Origin: Enterococcus_E cecorum_B
Lineage (GTDB): Bacteria; Bacillota; Bacilli; Lactobacillales; Enterococcaceae
Direction of reading: 5' to 3'
Assembly: GCA_946499615.1 (NCBI GenBank)
Contig: CAMMST010000003.1
Location: 25,194 to 89,193 of the forward strand
DNA: 64,000 nt
The notes below the pieces were generated by a model. It did no database searches and was not told where the DNA came from. It was given only the letters and a program-made list of their open reading frames with translations. How positions within the stretch are numbered: position 1 is the stretch's first letter; each line of letters begins with the position of its first letter. The position numbers and the translations under genes are program-made. Below, one piece after another: positions 8,837 to 17,185 of the stretch.

Positions 8837-9091
8837 ATGCCAAACATTGAATCTGCAATCAAACGTGTTCGTACAAGTGAAGCTGCTAATGCTAAGAATT
8901 CATCTCAATTAAGCGCAATGCGTACAGCTGTTAAGAAATTCGAACAAGCTGTTGAAGCTGGTGCTGAAAACGTAGCTGAGTTACACAAAGAAGCAATCAA
9001 AGCGATCGACATGGCTGAATCAAAAGGATTAATCCACAAAAACAAAGCTGGTCGTGATAAATCTCGTTTAAGCAAAAAATTAGCTAAATAA
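8837..9091 (+). CDS. rpsT: 30S ribosomal protein S20
   Basis: 84 residues, the usual length, lysine- and alanine-rich helical protein that binds 16S rRNA and assembles early into the 30S subunit. Starts MPNIESAIKRVRTSEAAN and ends RLSKKLAK, both characteristic. Preceded by CGGAGGTGA, near-consensus. Monocistronic: own promoter at 8751, own terminator at 9109. Its position next to holA and the com operon is the standard Firmicutes arrangement. Confidence 0.97.
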   Translation: MPNIESAIKRVRTSEAANAKNSSQLSAMRTAVKKFEQAVEAGAENVAELHKEAIKAIDMAESKGLIHKNKAGRDKSRLSKKLAK

Positions 9092-9108
9092 TGCTATCGA
9101 TAAAAAAA

Positions 9109-9135
9109 CCACGGTTAAAACCGTGGATTTTTTTT
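9109..9135. terminator. bidirectional terminator between rpsT and holA
   Basis: CCACGGTT (9109-9116) and AACCGTGG (9119-9126) pair perfectly, flanked by an A run on the left and eight T on the right, so it works for both convergent genes. Confidence 0.93.
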
Positions 9136-10144
9136 AGCAATTTTTTAATAAATACATTTGAAAGGCAAAGTTTTTTTCTACCTGACCAGACTTTATTTGG
9201 TAATCCAACTCGACTAATTGATCAAATAAGTGTAATAAATCATGCATTTGATATTTTCTAACCTCTTGCATCGCTAATTTCACACGATAAGCATGGATTT
9301 TCAGCATATCCGCAATATTTCCTTGCTGATACCCTTGTTTCATCAAATATTTCACTTGAATGAGTAAACGAAATTGGCCAACTAATATTGCAATTAGTTT
9401 AATCGGCTCTTCATTTTGAATGCTCAAATCATGAAATAATTGCAAAGCTGAATTCGTTTGATGATGCAATATATATTGGGATAATTCAAAAATGTTCTGC
9501 TCTAGGGTTTTAGGTATTAATCGGTCAATATCATTTTTACTTACTTGATTGTCCTCACCTAAAAATAAATGTAACTTTTGATATTCCTGAATCACTCTAG
9601 AAAGTTGAAAATCACATTGTTTCAAAAAATATTCCAGCACTTCTCTAGGAAATGTCATACCTTCGTTTTTTAAAAAATGTTGAAAATATTGTCGTACTTC
9701 ATTTTCTTTTAAATATTGCACATCAATAATCTTCGCATTTTTCTTTAATGCTTTTGTCACTTTTTTGCGTTCATCCAATTTTGGATAATCTGCAAATAAA
9801 ACAAATATTGTCGATTCATTCGGTTGTTGGAAATAGTGAATCAATTGTTTTAACTGTTCTTCCTCTATGGCACGCTTGTCACTTGTTAAAAAATAGGGAT
9901 GCTCTAAAAAGACTAACCGATAATCGCCAAAAAAAGGACTTGCTTGGATTTCCTCAAGTACAATTTGCATATCTACTTCTTCCCCGTCAAAAGCAGCAAA
10001 GTTTAAATCATCCTCTTGTACATTTAAACGATTCATAAATGCTTTTTTGACTTCTTCAATTAAATACTTTTCCTGGCCGCTTACCAAATAAAGATTAGCC
10101 AGTGCTTGTTGCGAAATAGCCTGTAATGACTGTTGTATACTCAA
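9134..10144 (-). CDS. holA: DNA polymerase III subunit delta
   Basis: Clamp-loader delta subunit that opens the sliding clamp during replication. N-terminal LYLVSGQEKYLIEEVKKAF followed by FFGDYRLVFLEHPYFL and FVLFADYPKLDERKKV matches HolA; the C-terminal half is the helical clamp-loader collar. No functional Walker A, as expected for delta. I place the start at TTG 10144, preceded by AAAGGA nine bases away (336 residues); an ATG at 10180 is in frame but has no ribosome binding site. Directly follows comEC on the same strand (54-base gap), the usual order in this group. Confidence 0.9.
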   Translation of the reverse strand: MSIQQSLQAISQQALANLYLVSGQEKYLIEEVKKAFMNRLNVQEDDLNFAAFDGEEVDMQIVLEEIQASPFFGDYRLVFLEHPYFLTSDKRAIEEEQLKQLIHYFQQPNESTIFVLFADYPKLDERKKVTKALKKNAKIIDVQYLKENEVRQYFQHFLKNEGMTFPREVLEYFLKQCDFQLSRVIQEYQKLHLFLGEDNQVSKNDIDRLIPKTLEQNIFELSQYILHHQTNSALQLFHDLSIQNEEPIKLIAILVGQFRLLIQVKYLMKQGYQQGNIADMLKIHAYRVKLAMQEVRKYQMHDLLHLFDQLVELDYQIKSGQVEKNFAFQMYLLKNC

Positions 10145-10198
10145 TGAAATATTTCCTTTCCCACTTTTTTCTACATACATTATAACAAATTTAGTAAA

Positions 10199-12475
10199 TT
10201 AATGCCCAAGATTTTCCTTAATGTGCGAAGAAAAATGCCAACGATATTGAATCATGCCCAGCTGATCGGTACGCCTAATTTGCACATGGTTTTCTTTTAG
10301 CGTTTGGATTGTCTGTTGGTGAGGATGACCATAACGATTTTTCTCACCGACCGAGATAATAGCCATTTGCGGCCGAATCTGTTGAATAAAGGTTGCATCT
10401 GTTGAAGTATGGCTTCCGTGATGTCCAACATGCAAGATATCCACTTGAAGTGTAGGATACTTCCTTATCAACTCAACCTCACCTTCTTTAGGTAAATCAC
10501 CCGTCCACATGAAAGATAGCGTATGAATTTTCGTGTAAAGTACCATAGAATCTTTATTTTCTCCTAAACCAGCTTTACTAGGAGCTAAAACCTGTAATGG
10601 GATTTTTTGACCGATAATTTGATTGGCTAAAACTTCATAAATCTTTGTTTGCTTTGGAAGCTTCTTTAATTTTTGGTTAATTTTTTCATTATGATGTGCA
10701 CCTTTTGTTAGATAAACTTTTTTAACATTAAATTGTTTACATATTGGCAACAAGTCCCCCATATGATCCATATCTCCATGTGAAAGAACCAGTGCATCAA
10801 TACGGTGAATACCCTCCCCTTTGAGATATGGCACTAATGAATAGTTACAATTCGGCTTTGATTTTCTTTTTTGCCACCCTTTCTTCTCCATCGCTATCTT
10901 ACCACCAGTATCAATCACAATAACTTCTTGATTAAATGCGCTCTGAATTACACTACACGCTCCTTGACCAACATCTACAAAAGTCACCCGAGGAAACAAA
11001 TGAGTGAATGTAAAATATAGAAAAGGTAAGAACAGACAGATAGCAAGTACGAGATAATGATACCTTGATTGCAAGAATAATAATCCTAAAATCAAACAAA
11101 TACCGACCAACCAACTAGGGATAGTCCCAAAATGAAGTTGAAAATTCACTAAAAATTGTAAGCTATACTCGATTCCTTTGACAATCCAATCAAAAGGCAG
11201 ATTAAAAAATGGCAGCAATGGTGGGATAAAAGTTAGTAGAAACAATCCAAAACAATAAGGTAATAAAAGAAAAGTAAATAGATAGGAAAAAACAGCGGTT
11301 AATATCCCACCTAAAATCGGCCATTGAAAAAAGACACAAAACAAAAATGGTGCAGTTAATACATGTAAATATTGCATGAAAAGCAGCGACTGCCATTTTG
11401 ATTTTGAATTTGGTATAAAAATCAACAAAAATGAGACAAGTAGTGATAGCTGACCTGATAAAACTAAGAGGATATTTGGAAATATAACCATTAAAATTAA
11501 GAGGACGATGCTAAATCGATCTAAACGGGATAACTTGATAGAAAGATGATTCAGTAAATAAGTGAGTAAATACGTAAAAGTTGCTCGTAAAACACTCATC
11601 GAAATACCAAATAAAAACATAGCCGTCAATGCACAAACAATAAACGGTAGCATTCTTTGCGCAAAAGATAAATGGAGGCGACGAAAAAAATAATCGAATA
11701 ATCCCAAAAAGAAAATGACATGCATACCTGAGATCGTAAATAAATGTAAAATACCACTCATACTGTACAGAGATTGCATTTCTTGAAAATCCTGATTTTT
11801 ATATCCAAAGACCAAAGCTTGCACGTATTGACTTGCTTTTCTTGATAATTGTTCACGTACTTGCCTTATGCAATAAAAACGTAATTGAGATAGCAAAGTT
11901 TGCCAAGCTGAACCAGAAAGCACACGATATTTTTCAACAACAAACAAGCCGAAATAATTTTTATCTTGCAAATACTTCTCATAATCAAAGGCATGCTGAT
12001 TACGAGAAGTATTTACTGACTGAAAACGACCCATACAAGATAAACAGGTAAAGCTAGGGGCATCCATTCGCCACTTTTGCTGTTCATTTTCAGATTTTAA
12101 TTGAATTTGAAGTCGGACTAATTTTCCTTTCATACGCCCATCTGCCGTTAATAAATCACCATTCACTGTCACCGAATCTGGATAGATAAGGCATTCCGTT
12201 TGAAGCAACTGACTACTTGGCGACTGCTGATGTCTTTGCAAATAGCCACTTCCTAAACACAAACTTAGTACAATAAGGCTCAAAATACATAAAGTAACTT
12301 TTCTAGCATATAATAAATAAATGAATACATATCCTGCTATGAGTAACAATATCAATTGCGATAAAACCAAGCCATAGTAGCTACAGACGGTAAAAAGCGT
12401 ACAATAGGCTATTTGGTTTATCCATGAAAAATCGCAATGCTTAAAACTATTTGGTAATGGAAGTAAGTTTTTCAA
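10199..12475 (-). CDS. comEC: ComEC/Rec2 competence DNA channel
   Basis: Polytopic membrane protein that passes single-stranded DNA into the cytoplasm during natural transformation. 758 residues: an N-terminal soluble/OB-like part (DUF4131) after the first membrane segments, the ComEC/Rec2 membrane core from about residue 215 (YVQALVFGYKN, LFTISGMHVIFFLGL), and a C-terminal MBL domain from about 505 (VDVGQGACSVI, LVLSHGDMDHMGDLL, VGHHGSHTSTD). No disruption seen. The frame begins at TTG 12475 inside comEB (29-base overlap) without a clear ribosome binding site, so translational coupling is likely and the exact start is uncertain. Confidence 0.94.
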   Translation of the reverse strand: MKNLLPLPNSFKHCDFSWINQIAYCTLFTVCSYYGLVLSQLILLLIAGYVFIYLLYARKVTLCILSLIVLSLCLGSGYLQRHQQSPSSQLLQTECLIYPDSVTVNGDLLTADGRMKGKLVRLQIQLKSENEQQKWRMDAPSFTCLSCMGRFQSVNTSRNQHAFDYEKYLQDKNYFGLFVVEKYRVLSGSAWQTLLSQLRFYCIRQVREQLSRKASQYVQALVFGYKNQDFQEMQSLYSMSGILHLFTISGMHVIFFLGLFDYFFRRLHLSFAQRMLPFIVCALTAMFLFGISMSVLRATFTYLLTYLLNHLSIKLSRLDRFSIVLLILMVIFPNILLVLSGQLSLLVSFLLIFIPNSKSKWQSLLFMQYLHVLTAPFLFCVFFQWPILGGILTAVFSYLFTFLLLPYCFGLFLLTFIPPLLPFFNLPFDWIVKGIEYSLQFLVNFQLHFGTIPSWLVGICLILGLLFLQSRYHYLVLAICLFLPFLYFTFTHLFPRVTFVDVGQGACSVIQSAFNQEVIVIDTGGKIAMEKKGWQKRKSKPNCNYSLVPYLKGEGIHRIDALVLSHGDMDHMGDLLPICKQFNVKKVYLTKGAHHNEKINQKLKKLPKQTKIYEVLANQIIGQKIPLQVLAPSKAGLGENKDSMVLYTKIHTLSFMWTGDLPKEGEVELIRKYPTLQVDILHVGHHGSHTSTDATFIQQIRPQMAIISVGEKNRYGHPHQQTIQTLKENHVQIRRTDQLGMIQYRWHFSSHIKENLGH

Positions 12476-12917
12476 AATACTTTGGATCCAACTTCACTTG
12501 TTGAATCGCTACTCCAAGTTTTTGAATTAACTCGATTGCATAAGGATCATTATGATAGTCATGTAGATAATAGATTTTTTTAATTCCTGCTTGTAAAATA
12601 GCTTTCGTACAATGTAAACAAGGAAAGTGCGTAACATAAATTTCGGCACCATCCGTTGAAATACCTAATTTAGCACATTGTAATAAAGCGTTCATTTCAG
12701 CATGAATGGTCCGAATACAATGACCATCCACAACGTAACAGCCATGATCGATACAATGATTATCTCCGCTAACTGCCCCATTATATCCACCTGCAATGAT
12801 ACGACGATCTTTTACTAATGTGGCTCCCACTTCCAGACGCGTACAAGTACTTCTTAAGGATAACAGTACCGCTTGAGCCATAAAATACTGATTCCAGGGA
12901 ATTCTTTGATCTACCAT
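12447..12917 (-). CDS. comEB: ComE operon protein 2, dCMP deaminase family
   Basis: 156-residue zinc deaminase of the cytidine/deoxycytidylate family. Zinc motifs are intact: TIHAEMNALLQ and PCLHCTKAILQAG, plus GGYNGAVSGDNHC. In Bacillus the homologue sits in the comE operon but is not needed for DNA uptake; a nucleotide-salvage role is likely. ATG 12917 follows GGAGG with 7-base spacing. Lies between comEA and comEC on the same strand and overlaps comEC by 29 bases. Confidence 0.93.
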   Translation of the reverse strand: MVDQRIPWNQYFMAQAVLLSLRSTCTRLEVGATLVKDRRIIAGGYNGAVSGDNHCIDHGCYVVDGHCIRTIHAEMNALLQCAKLGISTDGAEIYVTHFPCLHCTKAILQAGIKKIYYLHDYHNDPYAIELIQKLGVAIQQVKLDPKYFEKLTSITK

Positions 12918-12944
12918 ATAGGCACCTCCAAAACTTGTTTTTAG

Positions 12945-13610
12945 TTATATTGTAATCGAGTCACGTAATTTTTCAACCGTCTTTTCACCAATTCCTGTCA
13001 CTTTGGCTAAGTCTTCAATAGTCTTGAATGAACCATTTTCATTGCGATAGTCGATAATTGCTTGAGCCTTTTTTTCACCTATGCCACTTAGCTGTTGAAG
13101 TTGCGTTAAATCTGCTTGATTAATATTTATTTTTCCATCTTCTTTTGACGATTTTTCAGCAGATTTTTCCTCCAAATGACCATTATTATTGATATTTTCT
13201 GTATCTAGTCTCTGTGCTTGATCTTGCGTTAAGATTATTATTTTTTGTTGATCTTGTATAATCATCGCCTGGTTTACCGTTTGAATCGCTGCATCTTCTG
13301 TTAATCCTCCCGCTTGCTTTAACAAATCAAAAAGCCGAGACCCTTCTGATAACTGATAGACACCTGGCTGTTTGACCGCTCCTGAAATATCTACATAAAT
13401 TTTTGTAGATTTAGATTCATTATTCGCTTGCTCTTGCTCTTTTTTGCTGTCTACCGTTACTTCAGTAGTCGATAAAGTCTCAATTAGTAATTCTTTGTCT
13501 TCCTTTTCTTGTTGCGTAACAAGTAAAAATACTGCTATACCTAACAAAACTATGCCACATACGCCGACAATAAGCTGCCAAGTTTTTATTTTACGCCACC
13601 AATTTTGCAT
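12945..13610 (-). CDS. comEA: ComEA competence DNA receptor
   Basis: Membrane-anchored receptor that binds double-stranded DNA at the cell surface and passes it to ComEC. 221 residues: one membrane segment near residues 12-32, a low-complexity spacer, an SLBB domain at about 68-130 (YVDISGAVKQPGVYQL), a second spacer, and two helix-hairpin-helix motifs at the end (INQADLTQLQQLSGIGEKKA and LAKVTGIGEKTVEKL). I start at ATG 13610, eight bases after GAGAGG; GTG at 13619 overlaps the binding site. Head of the comEA-comEB-comEC unit. Confidence 0.94.
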   Translation of the reverse strand: MQNWWRKIKTWQLIVGVCGIVLLGIAVFLLVTQQEKEDKELLIETLSTTEVTVDSKKEQEQANNESKSTKIYVDISGAVKQPGVYQLSEGSRLFDLLKQAGGLTEDAAIQTVNQAMIIQDQQKIIILTQDQAQRLDTENINNNGHLEEKSAEKSSKEDGKININQADLTQLQQLSGIGEKKAQAIIDYRNENGSFKTIEDLAKVTGIGEKTVEKLRDSITI

Positions 13611-13646
13611 TTTTTTCACCTCTCTAATATATAAATACGAAAAAAA

Positions 13647-13671
13647 TGAAAAAAAGCGTCAAAAAAAGACG
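13647..13671 (-). terminator. weak terminator after the HAD gene
   Basis: Short stem gcgtc...gacg at 13656-13671 with a 7-base loop and a six-to-seven-base T run on the minus strand. Separates the HAD gene from comEA. Confidence 0.55.
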
Positions 13672-13681
13672 AATAAATAAA

Positions 13682-14299
13682 CTATTCGCCTAAAAATTTT
13701 TCTATTTCTGCTAATGAGTGAACTTCATGATGGGCCTGTTTGATTTTAAAAAGTCGCTCATCATTATAAAAAACACTTTGTACACCGGCATTAATTCCGG
13801 CATCGATGTCCATTGGTCGATCACCAATCATGACTGTCTTTGTTTTATCCATCTGATATTTTTCAACTAAATACAAGAGTGAAGTCGGATCAGGTTTGCG
13901 GGGAAATTTATTTTCTGGACCAACGATTTCAACGAACAGGCCATCTAATTGTGAACCTTGTAATAACGCCTTGGCAGAAGCATTTTCGCGGTGGGTCAGT
14001 AAATAATTCTTACCACCTTTTTCAATCACTTTTTCTAATATGTATTTTGCATCATCATAGGCAAAAACATTACTCGTATCACTTTTTTCAAACTGCTTAT
14101 ATATTTGATCAAATTCTTGAAAATCTAACTGATATTGGTTTGCTAAGTCTTTGGATGATTGGGTTTTAAGCGTTCTGTAAATAGCTGATGGCGTAATCGA
14201 AATTTGATAATGTTGCATCGTTTTTACATAAGCTTTCAACATTTTCGGATAGGTATTAAATAATGTGCCATCAAAATCCCAAATGAAGTTTTGATACAT
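13682..14299 (-). CDS. HAD-IA family hydrolase (phosphoglycolate phosphatase-like)
   Basis: 205 residues. HAD motif I is FIWDFDGTLFNTYP at the N-terminus, motif II serine/threonine in YLLTHRE, motif III lysine in FPRKPDPTS, and motif IV in VMIGDRPMDIDAG, so the active site is complete; the helical cap lies between motifs I and II. A small-molecule phosphatase is likely, substrate unknown. ATG 14299 follows GTAGGA with correct spacing; a TTG at 14317 is rejected because it contains that site. Upstream of comEA on the same strand but separated by a weak terminator. Confidence 0.9.
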   Translation of the reverse strand: MYQNFIWDFDGTLFNTYPKMLKAYVKTMQHYQISITPSAIYRTLKTQSSKDLANQYQLDFQEFDQIYKQFEKSDTSNVFAYDDAKYILEKVIEKGGKNYLLTHRENASAKALLQGSQLDGLFVEIVGPENKFPRKPDPTSLLYLVEKYQMDKTKTVMIGDRPMDIDAGINAGVQSVFYNDERLFKIKQAHHEVHSLAEIEKFLGE

Positions 14300-14364
14300 T
14301 TTGATTCCTACTTTCAAAGATAATTCCTTTTTACCTTATCCTAAATAGCTTTATTTTTCAAGAA

Positions 14365-14405
14365 AAAAATCGTCTTTTTACAGAAAATTTCCATAAAAAG
14401 ACGAT
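14365..14405 (-). terminator. terminator after UPF0210 gene
   Basis: ATCGTCTTTTTA (14369-14380) pairs with TAAAAAGACGAT (ending 14405), with seven T following on the minus strand. Confidence 0.88.
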
Positions 14406-14409
14406 GCTG

Positions 14410-15759
14410 TTAATTTTTGAATGAATGAATTGGCGCTGGAATTCGTCCGCCACGTTGAATAAATACATCCGAACTAGCTGCGTTAACCTTCATAACCGGT
14501 GCACTCCCCAGTAATCCACCGAATTCAATGGTATCGCCAACTTTTAACTGGTTGGCTGGAATAACTCTAACAGCGGTCGTTTTGTGATTGACCACACCGA
14601 TAGCTGCCTCATCTGCAATCATTGCCGCAATCGTACTTGCTGGTGTATCTCCTGGAATGGCAATCATATCTAAGCCTACTGAACAAATTGCAGTCATTGC
14701 CTCTAATTTTTCAATATTTAAATAGCCTTGTTCTGCCGCTTGAATCATTCCGGCATCTTCGGAAACTGGAATAAAAGCACCTGATAACCCACCAACATGA
14801 TTACAAGCCATAACGCCACCTTTTTTGACCGCGTCATTCAGTAAGGCAAGTGCTGCAGTAGTCCCGTGAGTCCCAACTGATTCAAGACCCATTTCTTCTA
14901 AAATTTGAGCTACACTATCACCAACAGCTGGTGTCGGTGCTAAAGACAAGTCCACAATGCCAAAAGGGACACCCAACCGTTCAGAGGCGATTTTACCAAC
15001 CATTTGACCCATACGTGTAATTTTAAATGCAGTTTTTTTGACCGTTTCCGCAACAATATCAAAACTCTCACCTTTTACTTTTTCAAGCGCTCTTTTGACA
15101 ACACCCGGTCCACTAACACCCACATTAATGACACAGTCAGCTTCACCTACACCATGAAACGCTCCGGCCATGAAAGGATTATCTTCTACTGCATTGGCAA
15201 ATACGACCAATTTGGCACAACCCATATCAGATTTAGCAGCAGTTTCTTTGATGACTTCACCCATCAATTTAACTGCATCCATATTTATACCAGCTTTTGT
15301 CGAACCGATATTCACACTTGAACATACAAAATCGGTTTGTGCTAGTGCTTCTGGAATGGATTCAATTAAGGCTAAATCACCAGCCGTAAACCCTTTTTCG
15401 ACTAAAGCGGAATACCCACCGATAAAATTAACCCCCACTTTTTTGGCAGCTTTATCTAAAACTTTAGCAAACTTCACACAATCTTTTGTATCAGCCTTAG
15501 AAGCCGCAGCAACAATTCCGATTGGGGTAACAGAAATACGTTTGTTAATAATCGGTATGCCATATTCTAATTCAATCGCTTCACCTACTGCAACTAAATC
15601 AGCTGCCTTTGTTGTAATTTTCTGATAAATCTTTTCACAACTTCGATCAATATCTTCATCAATACAGTCTAACAAAGAAATACCCATAGTGATTGTACGA
15701 ATATCTAAATTTTCTTCTTCAACCATTCGTATGGTTTCTAAAATTTGATTTACTTCCAT
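14410..15759 (-). CDS. UPF0210/DUF711 family protein
   Basis: 449 residues, the normal length for this conserved family, which is related to anaerobic ribonucleotide reductase/pyruvate formate-lyase folds but has no proven reaction. Diagnostic stretches: AVGEAIELEYGIPIINKRISVTP, FIGGYSALVEKG, NVGVSGPGVV, DLSLAPTPAVGDSVA and LSGAFIPVSEDAGM. ATG 15759 is preceded by GGAGGG; the frame upstream to 15807 overlaps the neighbour and is rejected. Always found next to an ACT-domain protein, as here (13-base gap), so the pair probably acts together, the ACT protein sensing a small molecule. Confidence 0.92.
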   Translation of the reverse strand: MEVNQILETIRMVEEENLDIRTITMGISLLDCIDEDIDRSCEKIYQKITTKAADLVAVGEAIELEYGIPIINKRISVTPIGIVAAASKADTKDCVKFAKVLDKAAKKVGVNFIGGYSALVEKGFTAGDLALIESIPEALAQTDFVCSSVNIGSTKAGINMDAVKLMGEVIKETAAKSDMGCAKLVVFANAVEDNPFMAGAFHGVGEADCVINVGVSGPGVVKRALEKVKGESFDIVAETVKKTAFKITRMGQMVGKIASERLGVPFGIVDLSLAPTPAVGDSVAQILEEMGLESVGTHGTTAALALLNDAVKKGGVMACNHVGGLSGAFIPVSEDAGMIQAAEQGYLNIEKLEAMTAICSVGLDMIAIPGDTPASTIAAMIADEAAIGVVNHKTTAVRVIPANQLKVGDTIEFGGLLGSAPVMKVNAASSDVFIQRGGRIPAPIHSFKN

Positions 15760-15772
15760 CGTATTCCCTCCA

Positions 15773-16039
15773 CTACAACTTATGCATGGCATCGAAAATT
15801 TCGGCATTTTGAATACGAATATCCACTCCTAATTGTTCGGCCGTTTGATCTAGCTTTTCACGAACAACCTTGAAATCAGCATTTCCTTTTGATTCTAACA
15901 CCATCATCATCGTAAAATATTCATTTAATATTGTTTGTGTGACATCAATAATATTTAGGTCTAAATCTGCTAAGGTTTGACTAACTTTAGCAATAATACC
16001 TACTTTATCCTTACCAATAACCGTTAAAATTGCTCTCAT
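15773..16039 (-). CDS. ACT domain protein (UPF0237)
   Basis: 88-residue single ACT domain: MRAILTVIGKDKVGIIAKVS followed by LNIIDVTQTIL and FTMMMVLE, the classic beta-alpha-beta ligand-binding fold. Family members bind amino acids or other small effectors. ATG 16039 is preceded by AAAGGAGG; the longer frame to 16072 includes that site. Upstream partner of UPF0210 in a two-gene operon. Confidence 0.93.
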   Translation of the reverse strand: MRAILTVIGKDKVGIIAKVSQTLADLDLNIIDVTQTILNEYFTMMMVLESKGNADFKVVREKLDQTAEQLGVDIRIQNAEIFDAMHKL

Positions 16040-16160
16040 AACGAGTCCTCCTTTTTTTGTACAGTATAACACAAAAATTTTGCTTTAAAAATAAATCTTT
16101 CATAAAAACAGCTTTTTTTAGATGGATTATCGCCTATTTCCGAACAATCCCCTCAACAAG

Positions 16161-16191
16161 AAAAAAATCCCTTCTGTAAAAACAAAAGGGA
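16161..16191 (-). terminator. terminator after the LysM-3D gene
   Basis: tccctt (16168-16173) pairs with aaggga (ending 16191), followed on the minus strand by a T run (A run at 16161-16167). Confidence 0.8.
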
Positions 16192-16201
16192 AAATGATAA
16201 A

Positions 16202-16867
16202 TTAATCTAAAATTGTTACTTTGACTGTTCTTCTACCCCACTGAATACATTGTTCGTATGTAGAAAAATGAACATCAATAATATTACCTTTAATCGCACC
16301 ACCAGTATCCGAAGCAATGGCCTCACCATAACCTTCAACATATAAGCGCGTACCTAATGGAATCACATTTGGATCAACTGCTACAGCCATTGGATTCGTT
16401 AATAAATTTTGGCCAGTTGCCGTTACTGTTCCTCCACCTAAACTGTCTCTTGGATCTGAACTATAAGCCGTTGATTCCATATACAGAACTTTTCCAGTTA
16501 CTTCATCAGGCGTGTTTTGCGAATCCGCTACTTGCTTTTCTTGTACGGTTGCTTCAGCTTTTGTCTCTTTCGGTGTTTGATCAATAATTACTTTATTGTG
16601 ACGAATTAACTTGATACCACCTTCAGATTCTTGCGTTTCAATCTTTAATACTTGACCATCAAAAATCAAGTTTGGATTATCTATTTGATTATCTTTTGCA
16701 ATTTTATCGACAAAATCGGTTGACCCAAAATATTTTTCTGAAATTTTCGAAAGTGTATCGCTTGAAGTCACAACATGTTTTATTTCTTCTGCATGTGCAT
16801 TCACACTTCTCACTTCAAATGACACAATCACCATCAAACCAATGACTAGTGCTTTAATTGTCTTCAT
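16202..16867 (-). CDS. secreted LysM and 3D domain cell-wall protein
   Basis: 221 residues: a signal peptide (residues 1-26, ending VNAHAEE), a LysM peptidoglycan-binding domain (HVVTSSDTLSKISEKYFGS through GQVLKIE), a charged linker, and a C-terminal 3D domain (MESTAYSSDP, GTVTATGQ, VIPLGTRLYVEGYG, ASDTGGAIKGNIIDVHF). The three aspartates that name the 3D domain are present; the fold is shared with MltA/Rpf-type lytic enzymes, so it is probably a muralytic enzyme. Start chosen at ATG 16867; GAGGAG is 12 bases upstream, slightly long. Followed by a terminator. Confidence 0.87.
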   Translation of the reverse strand: MKTIKALVIGLMVIVSFEVRSVNAHAEEIKHVVTSSDTLSKISEKYFGSTDFVDKIAKDNQIDNPNLIFDGQVLKIETQESEGGIKLIRHNKVIIDQTPKETKAEATVQEKQVADSQNTPDEVTGKVLYMESTAYSSDPRDSLGGGTVTATGQNLLTNPMAVAVDPNVIPLGTRLYVEGYGEAIASDTGGAIKGNIIDVHFSTYEQCIQWGRRTVKVTILD

Positions 16868-17103
16868 TGTATGAATATTCTCCTCTTCAATGTTGTTTGT
16901 TGTAAACCAACGTTGAATATCATATCTGAAAAATTGCATTTATAGGTTTCAATTACGTAACGAAAAATTGCAAGTTAATTAAACGTAAGCAAGATATTGT
17001 CGATTTTTTAATAAAAGTAGGCATAAACATTATGAAATCAACATTTTCATTTATTGTCACCTCCGCAAAAAAAAGAAGTTAAACCCTATGATTTTGCATA
17101 AAA

Positions 17104-17156
17104 AAATAAAAAAATGAAGTGATATTTACCCTAAAATGAGTAAATATTTCACTTCA
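17104..17156 (-). terminator. terminator after the CLC gene
   Basis: Sixteen-base near-perfect arms at 17114-17129 and 17140-17156 with an A-rich run on the left that gives a T tract on the minus strand. Confidence 0.85.
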
Positions 17157-17185
17157 TTAATAATTATTACAAAAAAGAAATCGTT

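Noticed and set aside
15170..15625. 151-codon plus-strand frame opposite the UPF0210 gene
   Set aside because: Antisense to a well-conserved gene, no ribosome binding site, and composition of a mirrored frame.
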